In this document: piece after piece, positions 5,431 to 5,966 of the stretch | How the letters are laid out: each line of letters opens with the position of its first letter | Numbering within the stretch: the stretch's first letter is position 1 | Source of the DNA: Burkholderiales bacterium | Lineage (GTDB): Bacteria > Pseudomonadota > Gammaproteobacteria > Burkholderiales > Burkholderiaceae | Length of the DNA stretch: 5,966 nt | Direction of reading: 5' to 3' | Assembly (NCBI GenBank): GCA_947447845.1 | Contig: CANFNO010000199.1 | Location: forward strand, 1 to 5,966 | The notes under the pieces: generated by a model | What the model was told of the DNA's origin: nothing | The model's database searches: none | The model's input: the letters and a program-made list of their open reading frames with translations, nothing else | Translations under genes and position numbers: made by a program

Positions 5431-5966
5431 TCAGTTGCCGTGCCGCTTGCGGTAGGTTTCCAGAAATTTGGCCACACGCCCAATGGCTTCACGCAGGTCA
5501 TCTTCATGCGGTAGAAATACGATGCGAAAGTGGTCCGGCATATCCCAGTTAAAACCAGTGCCTTGAACCAGCATCACGCGCGTTTCTTGCAGCAGCTCCA
5601 TAAAAAATTGCTGGTCGTCTTCTATCGGGTAGATCACCGGATCCAGTTTGGGGAACATGTACAAAGCTGCACTCGGTTTCACGCACGTCACACCGGGAAT
5701 GGCGGTGATCAGCTCATAAGCCAAATCCCTCTGACGGCGCAGGCGCCCGCCTTCGCACACAAGGTCATTGATGCTCTGGTAACCACCCAAAGCGGTCTGA
5801 ATGGCCCACTGACCCGGCACATTGGCGCACAACCGCATGTTGGAGAGCATGTTCAGCCCTTCGATGTAGTCACTGGCACTGCGTTTGTCGCCCGACACCA
5901 CCAACCAACCGGCACGATAGCCGCAGGACCGATAGCTCTTGGACAACGAGTTGAAGGTCAATGTCA
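5431..5966 (-). CDS. alaA: AlaA-type pyridoxal-phosphate aminotransferase, C-terminal part (cut by window edge)
   Basis: The visible 178 residues are the C-terminal part of a class I/II aminotransferase; AlaA of E. coli has about 405 residues, so over half lies beyond the right edge. The fragment starts TLTFNSLSKSYR, where the lysine (codon 5940-5938) is the Schiff-base residue for pyridoxal phosphate. It continues with GYRAGW, YIEGLNMLSNMRLCANVPGQ, ALGGYQS, PGVTCVKPSAALYMFPKLD, LVQGTGFNWDMPDHFRIVFLP and a C-terminal helix. The arginine of DHFRIV corresponds to the substrate carboxylate-binding arginine. This pattern closely follows E. coli AlaA (glutamate-pyruvate transaminase, alanine synthesis) and its paralogue AlaC is less similar. 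Substrate is inferred from family only. It lies 73 bases upstream of hom (ATG start) on the same strand and may be co-transcribed with it. Confidence 0.9.
   Translation of the reverse strand, partial: TLTFNSLSKSYRSCGYRAGWLVVSGDKRSASDYIEGLNMLSNMRLCANVPGQWAIQTALGGYQSINDLVCEGGRLRRQRDLAYELITAIPGVTCVKPSAALYMFPKLDPVIYPIEDDQQFFMELLQETRVMLVQGTGFNWDMPDHFRIVFLPHEDDLREAIGRVAKFLETYRKRHGN

Noticed and set aside
1..5966. CRISPR array, tRNA/rRNA gene, insertion sequence, phage or toxin-antitoxin/defence genes
   Set aside because: No regularly spaced direct repeats, tRNA-like cloverleaf, transposase or defence-like protein was seen; every long gene has a clear housekeeping assignment.

Overview
The window looks like an ordinary chromosomal stretch of a betaproteobacterium, most likely a Comamonadaceae/Burkholderiales member of the Rhodoferax/Polaromonas kind. 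This rests on the protein sequences (ClpB, Hom, ThrC and AlaA-like variants), the moderately high GC content and the gene order. The genus assignment is from memory and not tested. All genes lie on the minus strand, so the biological order runs from right to left: an alaA-like aminotransferase (N-terminus beyond the right edge), hom, thrC, moeA, moaD, moaE, then a 354-base gap, then clpB (only the first 48 codons are inside).

Region 5966-2518 is an amino-acid block. An AlaA-type aminotransferase is followed after about 73 bases by homoserine dehydrogenase (hom). Hom overlaps threonine synthase (thrC) by 4 bases (ATGA). Hom makes homoserine and ThrC converts phosphohomoserine to threonine; no homoserine kinase (thrB) is present between them, so it must be encoded elsewhere. 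Region 2494-501 is a molybdenum-cofactor block: moeA (molybdenum insertion), moaD and moaE (the two molybdopterin synthase subunits). moeA and moaD overlap by 4 bases, and only 9 bases separate moaD from moaE. The 23-base gap between thrC and moeA suggests that hom-thrC-moeA-moaD-moaE is one transcription unit.

Region 500-147 has no convincing gene. It carries a perfect 26-bp inverted repeat with a 25-base loop (378-454) and, close to clpB, a good candidate heat-shock (sigma-32) promoter (184-211). clpB is therefore probably its own heat-shock unit.

No undescribed multi-gene system is visible. The most unusual signal is a GC-rich palindromic segment inside thrC (about 3204-3283). It is translated in frame as a Gly/Ser/Pro/Ala-rich insert of about 30 residues immediately before the conserved PSGNFGN motif. 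It looks like a dispersed intergenic repeat that landed in a coding gene and was kept as a harmless surface loop. The 77-bp hairpin upstream of clpB is the second item worth checking.
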